From the NCBI GenBank assembly GCA_030640215.1, contig DAOWJU010000223.1, forward strand, positions 1 through 10,518: a stretch of 10,518 bases of DNA, written 5' to 3'. The position numbers and the translations under genes were made by a program. Positions 1-6,403 of the stretch are shown here, piece by piece. How positions within the stretch are numbered: the first letter of the stretch is position 1; each line of letters begins with the position of its first letter. The notes under the pieces are model-generated. The model was not told the DNA's origin. It searched no databases and worked only from the letters and a program-made list of their open reading frames with translations. This DNA comes from Desulfuromonadales bacterium. Lineage in GTDB: Bacteria > Desulfobacterota > Desulfuromonadia > Desulfuromonadales > BM103.

Positions 1-499
1 CATCATCATAAAGCCGAACAAAAACTTCCCGCACAGACTTGGAGAGACCTTCGTCCATGGTAAAGCGCTCACGCTGCCAATCACAGGAAGCACCCAGACG
101 TTTGAGCTGTTCGATAATCTTCCCGCCGGACTCTTCACGCCAGGTCCAGACGCGCTTGACAAAGTCTTCCCGACCGATAGCGTGGCGATCAAGTCCTTCT
201 GCGGCCAGTTGCTTCTCAACAACATTCTGGGTAGCAATTCCGGCGTGGTCGGTGCCCGGCATCCAGAGGACTTCACAACCAGACATCCTCTTCCAGCGGG
301 CCAGAATGTCTTGCAGGGTGTTGTTGAGGGCATGCCCCATGTGCAACACGCCGGTAACATTTGGCGGCGGGATCACGATTGAGTAGTGCGGCTTTGCAGA
401 TTTCTCGTCGGCACAGAAATAGCCGTTTTCTTCCCACGTCTGATACCACTTGCGTTCAACATCATGAGGTTCATAACCCTTGTTCAGCTTCTCTTCCAT
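1..499 (-). CDS. valS: Valyl-tRNA synthetase, N-terminal part (runs off the left edge)
   Basis: Class I aminoacyl-tRNA synthetase that charges tRNA-Val with valine in the cytoplasm. Only the first 166 codons lie in the window. I translated the minus strand by hand from the ATG at 499: the protein begins [20 protein letters not shown], then the Rossmann-fold signature [15 protein letters not shown] at about residues 45-58 (HMGH is the HIGH-type ATP-binding motif), then [11 protein letters not shown] near residues 81-91, both typical of ValS. The reading frame stays open to the window edge. A GGAAGGA ribosome binding site lies about ten bases upstream. An ATG at 510 is out of frame, so 499 is the natural start. 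A stem-loop terminator separates the gene from the response regulator upstream, so it probably has its own promoter. Assignment is firm. Confidence 0.96.
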   Translation of the reverse strand, partial: MEEKLNKGYEPHDVERKWYQTWEENGYFCADEKSAKPHYSIVIPPPNVTGVLHMGHALNNTLQDILARWKRMSGCEVLWMPGTDHAGIATQNVVEKQLAAEGLDRHAIGREDFVKRVWTWREESGGKIIEQLKRLGASCDWQRERFTMDEGLSKSVREVFVRLYDD

Positions 500-523
500 C
501 GGTGGCACATCCTTCCAAAACGT

Positions 524-551
524 CTATTAAGCATTTTCAAACTACTGACAA
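524..551 (-). promoter_or_regulatory. Weak candidate promoter for valS
   Basis: On the minus strand, TTGTCA (546-551, five of six to the sigma-70 -35 consensus) stands 16 bases from TAATAG (524-529, only three of six to the -10 consensus). It sits between the upstream terminator stem-loop and the valS start, where a promoter is expected. The poor -10 box makes this tentative. Confidence 0.25.
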
Positions 552-582
552 AAGGAAATGGGGATTTTAACAATCCCCATTT
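551..582 (-). terminator. Rho-independent terminator after the response regulator gene
   Basis: AAATGGGGATT (556-566) and AATCCCCATTT (572-582) form a perfect 11-bp inverted repeat with a 5-base loop. On the minus strand the stem is followed by a CCTTTT run, giving an interrupted U-rich tail. It lies 32 bases beyond the stop codon of the response regulator gene and ahead of valS, so it most likely ends the CheW-like/response-regulator transcript. The T tail is not pure, so strength is uncertain. Confidence 0.65.
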
Positions 583-613
583 CACACGTCAATCTATTGG
601 TTACGACTTATTA

Positions 614-1966
614 TCAGGCCGCAGCATCCTTAATTTTGCGGATCTCTTCGCGAATCAGATTTTCTGCAAGATCAGGGACAATATCCCAGGCAACTCGTTC
701 CAGAATTGATCCCGCCAGTTTTTCCACAACTTTCGTCACTACTTTCTCAATGATCTGTTCAAGCTCTTCCTCACCCAAGGCAGAGGCTTTCGCTTCAACA
801 TCAGCCATAGTAGCAGCCACAGCAGCAGGTTCTGGCTCCTCGATTGCGGGCACCGGCTCTTCTACTACAGGCACCGGGATTTCAAAGGCGGCGACCGATT
901 CCTCAACAGGCAAAGGTTCTGCCACCGGTTCATTAGCGGCAACAGCAAAATTTTCCTCCACGAAAGCAGGCTCAGCAACGGGAGCCACAAAAGCGGCTTC
1001 ACTCTCGATGGCAGGAGCTTCCTCAAGCGTTTCAGCAAAAACATCATCACCCGAATCATCACGAGACCAGGCGGCAAGAGTCTGCTCCGGCATGGCCGGC
1101 TCAAGGTCTTCCTCGCCCAGGATATCATCATCCCCAAGGGGCATAATCTCGTCTTCATCCATATCAAAAACATCGAGATCAACTTCCGCAACCGGGGCTT
1201 CTTCAGCAGGAGGAGAAACCGCAGCCGGTTCCTCTTCAACGAAGCTGAAATCTTCAGCAATCTCTTCAACGGGCTCAGCGGCAAAAACATCTTCCACGAC
1301 AGGTTCTTCAACCGCGGGTGCTACGGCTACTGGCTCTGCAACTGCTGGCTCTGCGGCAACATCACTCCAGTCATCTGCTGCAGCGACAGGCTCAGGCTCT
1401 GCGGCTGGCACCTCTTCTTCAAAGGAGATATCACCAAAAGGATCATCTGATGCTGCCGTCAGCTCTGGTTCAGCACTAACAGGTTCATCAAAAGCCGCCA
1501 GCGGCATTTCCTCAACAGCGGCAACAGGTTCCGGTGCAGCAACAGGTTCCGGTGCAGCGACAGGAGCCGGTTCGGAAACGGGAGACGGAGCCTCCTGAGC
1601 TGCACTGAGCAGTTCGGCAACTTTATCAATCAGGCTTTGTGACTCGAAAGGTTTTTCTATCCAGGCGTCAGCCTTACAGCTCCTGGCCTTGTCTTCATCA
1701 AACGGTTCGAAAGAGCCTGCTAACAGCAGCACAGGCACATGCTGGAGAGCAGGGTCCTGTTTGATGGCACTGGTCAACTCATAGCCATTTTTGCCTGGCA
1801 TATAAATATCAGTCATTACCAGATCAGGCTTGATCTCCTGGGCCTTGAGCAGAGCGGCATCACCATTGTCGGTAATAGTCAGCTCATAATCTTCGTGCGC
1901 AAAGGTAATCTGGATAACCTTTTGGATCGTTATACTGTCGTCGGCCAACAGCAGTCTCTTGCTCAT
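614..1966 (-). CDS. Response regulator with a long acidic Ala/Pro/Glu linker and a conserved C-terminal helix (RomR-like architecture)
   Basis: A 450-residue protein with three parts. Residues 1-122 are a complete CheY-type receiver: acidic pair D9/D10, phosphoacceptor D53 in VMTDIYMPG, and conserved lysine K105 in EKPFE. Residues ~124-390 are a low-complexity linker rich in Ala, Pro, Glu and Val, with repeated EPVAAPE-type units. Residues ~398-446 form a predicted helical tail (ILERVAWDIVPDLAENLIRE) that is no longer low complexity and looks under selection. No DNA-binding or enzymatic output domain is present, so signalling is probably by protein-protein interaction. The layout resembles the Myxococcus polarity protein RomR (receiver, Pro-rich linker, Glu-rich tail); this is architectural inference, not demonstrated homology. 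The ATG at 1966 has an AAGGAG ribosome binding site six bases upstream. The CheW-like gene just upstream suggests a chemosensory-type role. Confidence 0.88.
   Translation of the reverse strand: MSKRLLLADDSITIQKVIQITFAHEDYELTITDNGDAALLKAQEIKPDLVMTDIYMPGKNGYELTSAIKQDPALQHVPVLLLAGSFEPFDEDKARSCKADAWIEKPFESQSLIDKVAELLSAAQEAPSPVSEPAPVAAPEPVAAPEPVAAVEEMPLAAFDEPVSAEPELTAASDDPFGDISFEEEVPAAEPEPVAAADDWSDVAAEPAVAEPVAVAPAVEEPVVEDVFAAEPVEEIAEDFSFVEEEPAAVSPPAEEAPVAEVDLDVFDMDEDEIMPLGDDDILGEEDLEPAMPEQTLAAWSRDDSGDDVFAETLEEAPAIESEAAFVAPVAEPAFVEENFAVAANEPVAEPLPVEESVAAFEIPVPVVEEPVPAIEEPEPAAVAATMADVEAKASALGEEELEQIIEKVVTKVVEKLAGSILERVAWDIVPDLAENLIREEIRKIKDAAA
1521..1572 (-). repeat. 18-bp tandem repeat inside the response regulator linker
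   Basis: Two identical 18-bp units (1521-1538 and 1539-1556, plus-strand GCAACAGGTTCCGGTGCA) are followed by a diverged partial third copy to 1572. Because the unit is a multiple of three, the copies encode repeated Pro-Val-Ala-Ala-Pro-Glu hexapeptides (residues ~135-149). Identical DNA copies suggest recent slippage, and linker length may vary between strains. Confidence 0.85.
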
Positions 1967-1972
1967 GCCAAT

Positions 1973-1978
1973 CTCCTT
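1973..1978 (-). promoter_or_regulatory. Ribosome binding site of the response regulator gene
   Basis: AAGGAG on the minus strand, six bases before the ATG at 1966. It fixes the response regulator start. It lies in the short gap after the out-of-frame CheW-like tail (stop at 1989), as expected for neighbouring genes in one operon. Confidence 0.8.
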
Positions 1979-1988
1979 AGTCCTTCAG

Positions 1989-2066
1989 TCAACAAACCGT
2001 AAAATCCGGGTCTTCCAGTACTTGGTTTAGATCCAACAGACGATAATCACGGCCACCGATTTCACA
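1989..2066 (-). pseudogene. Out-of-frame C-terminal segment of the CheW-like gene
   Basis: Read in the frame next to that of the 2027-2356 gene, the minus strand from 2066 gives CEIGGRDYRLLDLNQVLEDP and then DFTVC before a TGA at 1989-1991. A turn, a hydrophobic strand and D-L-N-x-V-L is what the last strand and helix of a CheW domain look like (compare the ILVNIEKLL-type ending of E. coli CheW). It ends 22 bases before the response regulator start, a normal operon spacing. I read it as the displaced end of the CheW-like gene. Between the last good in-frame residues (~96) and this segment, about 30 residues of a normal CheW fold are absent, so deletion plus frameshift is more likely than a single indel. 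Confidence 0.6.
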
Positions 2067-2356
2067 CGTCTCACTCTGACAGCCCAAGGCCAATCGGACC
2101 CGGCAAAGATCAGCAACTGCCCTGCTTCACAGTTACTTTCTGCCGACAGATTAAAGAGCAACGCCAGGTCATAGACCCGAACATCGGTTTCTCGATAAGC
2201 CAGAGAACCGAGTTGAAAAGGTTCGGAAGACTGATCCAGTGGAGCCAAATCGTCCTCATCCAAACCCCGGATTGCCAGCAAATCATCAACCGGCATAACA
2301 AAATCGACGTCGTTCACCTGAAAAACAATACGCAAGTGGTCGGCATCAACCATCAT
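2027..2356 (-). CDS. CheW-like domain protein, apparently truncated and frameshifted at its C-terminus
   Basis: A 109-residue reading frame starting MMVDADHLRIVFQVNDVDFV. Residues ~7-96 match the CheW-like adaptor fold: a leading strand, a (V/L)PV-type element (MPVDDLLAIRG), a mid-domain LGSLAYRETDVRVYDLALLF resembling the 'G...YRg..vpv.DL..l' core, and LLIFAGSDWPWAVRV as the following strands. CheW domains normally run 130-150 residues and couple receptors to CheA-type kinases. Here the frame ends RVRRVKSVAVIIVCWI, which does not look like the rest of the family, while a proper-looking ending sits in the adjacent frame (1989-2066). The gene may be inactive or its product shortened. No strong ribosome binding site precedes the ATGATG start. 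The response regulator follows 60 bases downstream. The CheW-like call rests on pattern recognition only. Confidence 0.65.
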   Translation of the reverse strand: MMVDADHLRIVFQVNDVDFVMPVDDLLAIRGLDEDDLAPLDQSSEPFQLGSLAYRETDVRVYDLALLFNLSAESNCEAGQLLIFAGSDWPWAVRVRRVKSVAVIIVCWI

Positions 2357-2403
2357 TTTCGCCGATTCACAGAGCCTGAAAATAGCTGTAAAGGCGCTAA
2401 AAA

Positions 2404-2431
2404 ACTATCATATTGCCTTCTCAGGTGTCAA
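2404..2431 (-). promoter_or_regulatory. Candidate sigma-70 promoter for the CheW-like/response regulator unit
   Basis: On the minus strand a perfect -35 box TTGACA (2426-2431) is followed after 16 bases by GATAGT (2404-2409), four of six to the -10 consensus. It lies in the 113-base gap between the dgt stop and the CheW-like start, about 47 bases before the start codon. This suggests the pair is transcribed separately from dgt. Not tested. Confidence 0.45.
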
Positions 2432-2469
2432 GCATCCCGGCAGAGGGGACAGCTTTTCTGAGCACCCGG

Positions 2470-3510
2470 CTATAAGGTCTTCCACGGCTGCGGAAAAAAA
2501 AGCTTTTGGTAGAGGTTCATGGCATAGCGATCAGTCATCCCGGCAAGGAAATCAGCAATGATAATTTCATCGGGATCATCAACGTCACAATTGCCACCAT
2601 ACGCAACTATTTCCTGAGGTTTTTCAACGAAATATGCAAACAATTCACGTAGAACCCGGCTAGCCTTGCGAAATTCATCTTCAACGACTTCTGCACGGTA
2701 AACATTTTCATGCAGCCAGCTGCGGAGCTCGGATAAATGATCGGCAACAGATTCGGAAATTTGCACGGCAGCATAACCTCCCGCCATAGTCGTCTCGATT
2801 AAATCGGTGACCATGGTATTCAAACGTTGCGAAGAGTTTTCACCGAGGGCGCTGCGTAGGGAAGAAGGTACATCTTTATTATTGACAACCCCCCCTCGGA
2901 TGGCATCATCCAGGTCGTGATTGACATAAGCAATCACATCTGAGAGGCGCACGAGCTGCCCCTCAAGTGTTGCAGGAAGGTTCTTACGACTTTGCCCCAT
3001 CAAAGCCCCCAGTCCTTTTGAATGCCGCAGAATTCCATCACGAACTTCCCACGAAAGGTTGAGACCTGCACCATTTTTTTCAAGCTGATCTACGACTCTC
3101 AAGCTCTGGTTCACATGATGGAACCCGTCAGGCAACAATTCAGCAAGAGCACGCTCACCAGCATGCCCGAATGGTGTATGACCGAGATCATGGCCCAAGG
3201 CGACAGCTTCGGTAAGATCCTCATTGAGTCGTAGAGCCCGAGCCATGGTTCTGGCGACCTGACTGACTTCGAGAGTATGAGTGAGTCGCGTACGATAATG
3301 GTCTCCCTCTGGCGACAGGAACACCTGAGTTTTATATTTCAGCCGTCGAAAAGCTTTACTATGCAGAATGCGATCACGATCAACCTGAAATATGGTACGA
3401 ACCGGACAAGCGCCTTCCTCAATCTGCCGGCCTTTTGAGGCCTGGCTGTGGCATGCAAACTCACAAAGAAGACTGTTTTCTGTTGATTCAATGACCTTTC
3501 TTATAATCAT
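2470..3510 (-). CDS. dgt: Deoxyguanosinetriphosphate triphosphohydrolase-like protein (HD-domain dNTPase)
   Basis: Hydrolyses dNTPs to deoxynucleosides and triphosphate, helping balance the cytoplasmic dNTP pool. The 346-residue product has the family signatures: HSKAFRRLKYKTQVFLSPEG near residues 50-70, the first metal-binding His in RTRLTHTLEVSQ (H78), the HD pair in GHDLGHTPFGH (H107, D108), and the distal acidic region LSDVIAYVNHDLDD (~residues 190-203). Length fits the shorter dGTPase type found in many bacteria. A TTG at 3516 would add two residues, but the ATG at 3510 gives the more usual beginning MIIRKVIESTENS, so I prefer it; neither has a strong ribosome binding site. The gene is divergent from the receiver-PilZ gene across about 245 bases. 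The exact substrate preference cannot be read from sequence. Confidence 0.93.
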   Translation of the reverse strand: MIIRKVIESTENSLLCEFACHSQASKGRQIEEGACPVRTIFQVDRDRILHSKAFRRLKYKTQVFLSPEGDHYRTRLTHTLEVSQVARTMARALRLNEDLTEAVALGHDLGHTPFGHAGERALAELLPDGFHHVNQSLRVVDQLEKNGAGLNLSWEVRDGILRHSKGLGALMGQSRKNLPATLEGQLVRLSDVIAYVNHDLDDAIRGGVVNNKDVPSSLRSALGENSSQRLNTMVTDLIETTMAGGYAAVQISESVADHLSELRSWLHENVYRAEVVEDEFRKASRVLRELFAYFVEKPQEIVAYGGNCDVDDPDEIIIADFLAGMTDRYAMNLYQKLFFPQPWKTL

Positions 3511-3756
3511 TCTCAACCCACTTATTTACACAAATAAAGATTCAGTCGTTAAGCCATTCTACAAGATAATGAGCTCGTTGTTTAATCTGCATCAGTGAAA
3601 GCATTGTTGTCAGAGATTAGCACAACATACAACTTTCTCCTTTGCTCAAGTTGGTGAATACGTTAAATTGCTCTTAACTTCACGAAATGACCTTCTTCGC
3701 AACAGGCAATGGCGGATAGCAACCGAACAAACCATCATAAAGAAGCTGAATTGATT

Positions 3757-4494
3757 ATGAAAAGTATTTTAGTAGCCGACAACCGTCCAGATCTATTGGC
3801 GACTTTGGAACCGATCCTCAAGCATTGGGGTTACCGCGTCTTGTCTGCGCGCAAAACCAACCAGGCCGTGGCCTTTCTTCAGGAAAGCACACCTTGCCTG
3901 TTGATTATCGGCGAAGCTCTTTTTGCTGATCCGGAGCTGTCTCTTGACAAAGACACAACGCAAAGAATCAAATCGGGGGACTTACCCGTCATCGCGCTCA
4001 AGCAGGACGGTGCAGGAGCGGCTGAATTAACTCCCATCGAAACGCTGGGGGTTCCTGTCGAACTTTTTGAACTTTTCTCCCTCATCCAGCGTCACGTGGA
4101 AAAACACCCGCGACAGAACCTTCGCCTGCGTTTAAAACTTCCCGGGATGTACAGTATTGAGGAGAATGAATTCATCCTCGCAGATGTCTTAAGCCTTAGC
4201 ATGCTTGGACTTTTCTTTAGAGCCCCTACAAAAGTCAAAGAAGGTGATCGGGTGACGGTAGTCTTCCCGCTGCTTGGCCATTGCAAGGAAATCGAAGTAA
4301 AATCGACGGTCCTGTACACGATCAAACCCGAAGCTGAGAACAATTATTTTCAGGGCTTTGGTGTCGGTTTCGATGACATCCCAGATGAGCACAAGGTACA
4401 TCTGCAGAAATTCATCAGGGAGCATTTCCTCAGAGAGGTCTCATCCAGCCACAACGGGGTCGGCGATTTTGCCGAAGCACAACTGAAAAGCTGA
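3757..4494 (+). CDS. Degenerate receiver domain fused to a PilZ domain
   Basis: The only plus-strand gene; 245 residues from the ATG at 3757. Residues 1-115 have a receiver-like fold (MKSILVADNRPDLLATLEPI), but the phosphoacceptor position is glycine (LLIIGEAL, G52) and the conserved lysine before the last helix is absent (GVPVELFELF). It is therefore probably not phosphorylated. Residues ~117-225 look like a PilZ domain: R119-x-x-x-R123 matches the c-di-GMP-binding RxxxR, and DVLSLSMLGLFF carries SxxG (S148, G151) but with Ser146 where the motif prefers Asp or Asn. It may bind c-di-GMP weakly, or act as a structural PilZ. An in-frame ATG at 3709 would add 16 residues; I chose 3757 because receiver domains usually start right at the first strand, but both ribosome binding sites are weak. 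The gene converges on deoB with a 22-base gap and no clear terminator. Its pathway is unknown. Confidence 0.82.
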   Translation: MKSILVADNRPDLLATLEPILKHWGYRVLSARKTNQAVAFLQESTPCLLIIGEALFADPELSLDKDTTQRIKSGDLPVIALKQDGAGAAELTPIETLGVPVELFELFSLIQRHVEKHPRQNLRLRLKLPGMYSIEENEFILADVLSLSMLGLFFRAPTKVKEGDRVTVVFPLLGHCKEIEVKSTVLYTIKPEAENNYFQGFGVGFDDIPDEHKVHLQKFIREHFLREVSSSHNGVGDFAEAQLKS

Positions 4495-4516
4495 GCCCAT
4501 CACTCAAGGGTACTCG

Positions 4517-5698
4517 TCAGAGCCCTAACTCATCAATAAAGCTCTCACCAGACGCCACTCCAGAAACAGTGAAATATGCGGCCAGAGTTGCACCCAGATC
4601 AGCGAAGGACTGCCGATCTCCCAACGCAGTCCCCGCCAACATCGATTTTGCCCAGAGCAGGACAGGAACGTACTCACGGGTATGATCACTCCCCGGAGTT
4701 GTCGGATCGCAGCCATGATCGGCACTGATCACCAGAAGATCGTCTGGGCGCATTTTCTCGCGTAATTGCGGCAACCAGGCATCAAACTCCTCAAGAGCAC
4801 GGCCAAAGCCGACAACATCGTTACGATGCCCGTAAGCCATATCAAAATCGATCAGATTGACCATCAGCAGTCCCTTGTCCAGCGTTTCCAGTTCCGCCAG
4901 GGTCTTACTCATGCCATCGGCATTATCAACGGTTGTCGTGCTACGAGAAATTCCTCGGCCAGCAAAAAGATCGTAAATTTTACCCACAGCTGAGACCGTA
5001 TAGTCTTTCGCAGTCAGACATTCGAGGAGGGTCGCTTGAGGTGGCGGCGCAGGGAAATCCTTGCGGCGAGGGGTACGGCGAAAACCTTGCTGTTCACTGC
5101 CGATAAAGGGCCTGGCGATCACTCTGGCGATATTGTAATCATCCGTCAGGGGTTTAACGGCCTGACAAAGTTTATACAACTTATCCGGCGGCAGAATCTC
5201 TTCATGCGCGGCAATTTGAAATACAGAATCGACACTGGTATAGAGTATTGGCCGACCGGTTTTGACATGCTCTGCACCATACTCCTTAAGAACCGAAAGG
5301 CCACCAGCGGGCACATTGCCAAGAGGCTGAATTCCAGCTATTTCGACAAAGGCTGCGATCAACTGCTCCGGAAAGCCTTGCGGATAAGTGGTAAAGGGCT
5401 GGTCGAGGACGACTCCGGCAAGTTCCCAGTGGCCAACGATGCTATCTTTACCCGCAGAACGTTCAGCAAGCCGACCATAAGCACCACAAGGTTTCGCAAG
5501 TGGCGGCACACCCTCAATATCCGCCAGATTGCCCATGCCGAGCCGCTGCAGATTCGGTAAATTCAAGCCACCGCACGCCGCTGCCACATGGGGCAAGGTG
5601 GCGGCATCTTCATCACCATAGTCCTGCGCATCCGGCAAAGCACCAAGTCCGACGCCATCAAGAACAATCCAGACTGCCCGTCTCCCATCCATCGTCAT
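4517..5698 (-). CDS. deoB: Phosphopentomutase
   Basis: Interconverts (deoxy)ribose 1-phosphate and 5-phosphate in nucleoside catabolism and salvage; a cytoplasmic Mn-dependent enzyme of the alkaline phosphatase superfamily. The 393-residue product has the N-terminal metal site VLDGVGLGALPDA (D14, D26), the nucleophile loop GKDSIVGHWELAG near residues 83-95, IDFDMAYGHRND, and the C-terminal metal cluster SADHGCDPTTPGSDHTREYVP. The nucleophile position is Ser86 where the best studied enzymes have threonine; this is a conservative change. A GTG at 5722 would lengthen the protein by eight residues inside deoC. I chose the ATG at 5698 because it overlaps the deoC stop as ATGA, a classic translational coupling junction, and gives the usual short N-terminus before the first strand. 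Confidence 0.96.
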   Translation of the reverse strand: MTMDGRRAVWIVLDGVGLGALPDAQDYGDEDAATLPHVAAACGGLNLPNLQRLGMGNLADIEGVPPLAKPCGAYGRLAERSAGKDSIVGHWELAGVVLDQPFTTYPQGFPEQLIAAFVEIAGIQPLGNVPAGGLSVLKEYGAEHVKTGRPILYTSVDSVFQIAAHEEILPPDKLYKLCQAVKPLTDDYNIARVIARPFIGSEQQGFRRTPRRKDFPAPPPQATLLECLTAKDYTVSAVGKIYDLFAGRGISRSTTTVDNADGMSKTLAELETLDKGLLMVNLIDFDMAYGHRNDVVGFGRALEEFDAWLPQLREKMRPDDLLVISADHGCDPTTPGSDHTREYVPVLLWAKSMLAGTALGDRQSFADLGATLAAYFTVSGVASGESFIDELGL

Positions 5699-6363
5699 GG
5701 TAGACCTGCAGATTCCTGCCACTGTTGCACAATCACCACTCCGGCACTGGTGCCAATCCGGCTGGCACCAGCCTTCAACATCGCCTGACAGGTTGGCCAG
5801 TCACGAATGCCACCAGCTGCCTTGACTTTGATTCGTGCAGATGCGGCCTCTGTCATCAGACGGACATCATCAACCGTTGCTCCTGCTGCCGCGAAACCGG
5901 TTGAGGTTTTGACATAATCGGCCCCGCTCTCAGCAACCACATCAACCAGTTTGCGCTTTTCATCAGCAGAGAAGAGACAGCATTCGATAATCACTTTAAC
6001 GATTGCGTTTTCCGATGCGGCAACCACCCGACTGATATCATCCTGCACATTTTTTAAATCAGCACTTCGGGCAGAGCCCAGATTGATCACCATATCGATT
6101 TCACCAGCCCCCGAGGAAATAGCTTGCCGAGTCTCAAAAACCTTGGTTTCCGTGGTTTGACTGCCTAAAGGGAAGCCGACAACGGTACAGACCGCGACTT
6201 CGGAGCCATAAAGGAGGCGGCTTGCTTGAGGTACATGGCAGGGCGGAATACAGACCGAAGCAAAGCCGTACTCCACAGCCTCTTCGCAAAGCATGGCAAT
6301 GTTCGCACTGGTGGCGTCAGCTTTCAATAGAGTGTGATCGATGTGTTTTGCAGGAGAAGTCAT
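5695..6363 (-). CDS. deoC: Deoxyribose-phosphate aldolase
   Basis: Class I aldolase that cleaves 2-deoxyribose 5-phosphate to acetaldehyde and glyceraldehyde 3-phosphate in the cytoplasm. The 222-residue length is normal for the short bacterial form. Visible motifs: HIDHTLLK at residues 7-14, the catalytic Asp in EIDMVINLG (D90), the Schiff-base lysine in DYVKTSTGF (K152), and the proton-relay lysine in KVKAAGGIRDW (K181). The ATG at 6363 has only a weak purine-rich stretch upstream. It lies 40 bases after argJ with no terminator between, and its stop overlaps the deoB start by ATGA. deoC and deoB act in consecutive steps, DeoB supplying the DeoC substrate. The absence here of a nucleoside phosphorylase or a DeoR-type regulator means only part of the deo pathway is local. 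Confidence 0.97.
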   Translation of the reverse strand: MTSPAKHIDHTLLKADATSANIAMLCEEAVEYGFASVCIPPCHVPQASRLLYGSEVAVCTVVGFPLGSQTTETKVFETRQAISSGAGEIDMVINLGSARSADLKNVQDDISRVVAASENAIVKVIIECCLFSADEKRKLVDVVAESGADYVKTSTGFAAAGATVDDVRLMTEAASARIKVKAAGGIRDWPTCQAMLKAGASRIGTSAGVVIVQQWQESAGLP

Positions 6364-6403
6364 CTGTACTTTTCAGCGGCCATCAACAAAAAAAGTGAGA
6401 TCA

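Noticed and set aside
558..1598. Plus-strand 346-codon open frame rich in Ser, Thr, Ala and Gly
   Set aside because: It is the antisense of the low-complexity linker of the response regulator; repetitive GC-rich codons keep the opposite frame open. No domain or ribosome binding site supports it.
3522..3537. TTATTT-ACAC-AAATAA palindrome just upstream of dgt
   Set aside because: Only a 6-bp all-A/T stem; could be an operator but is expected by chance in an AT-rich intergenic stretch. The rest of the ~245-base divergent region shows no convincing promoter or RNA.
4495..4516. Possible bidirectional terminator between the convergent receiver-PilZ and deoB genes
   Set aside because: Only a bulged short pairing around GGGCTC/GAGTACCC and no T tract on either strand.
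5036..5560. Plus-strand 174-codon open frame
   Set aside because: Antisense to deoB motifs; no recognisable protein features.
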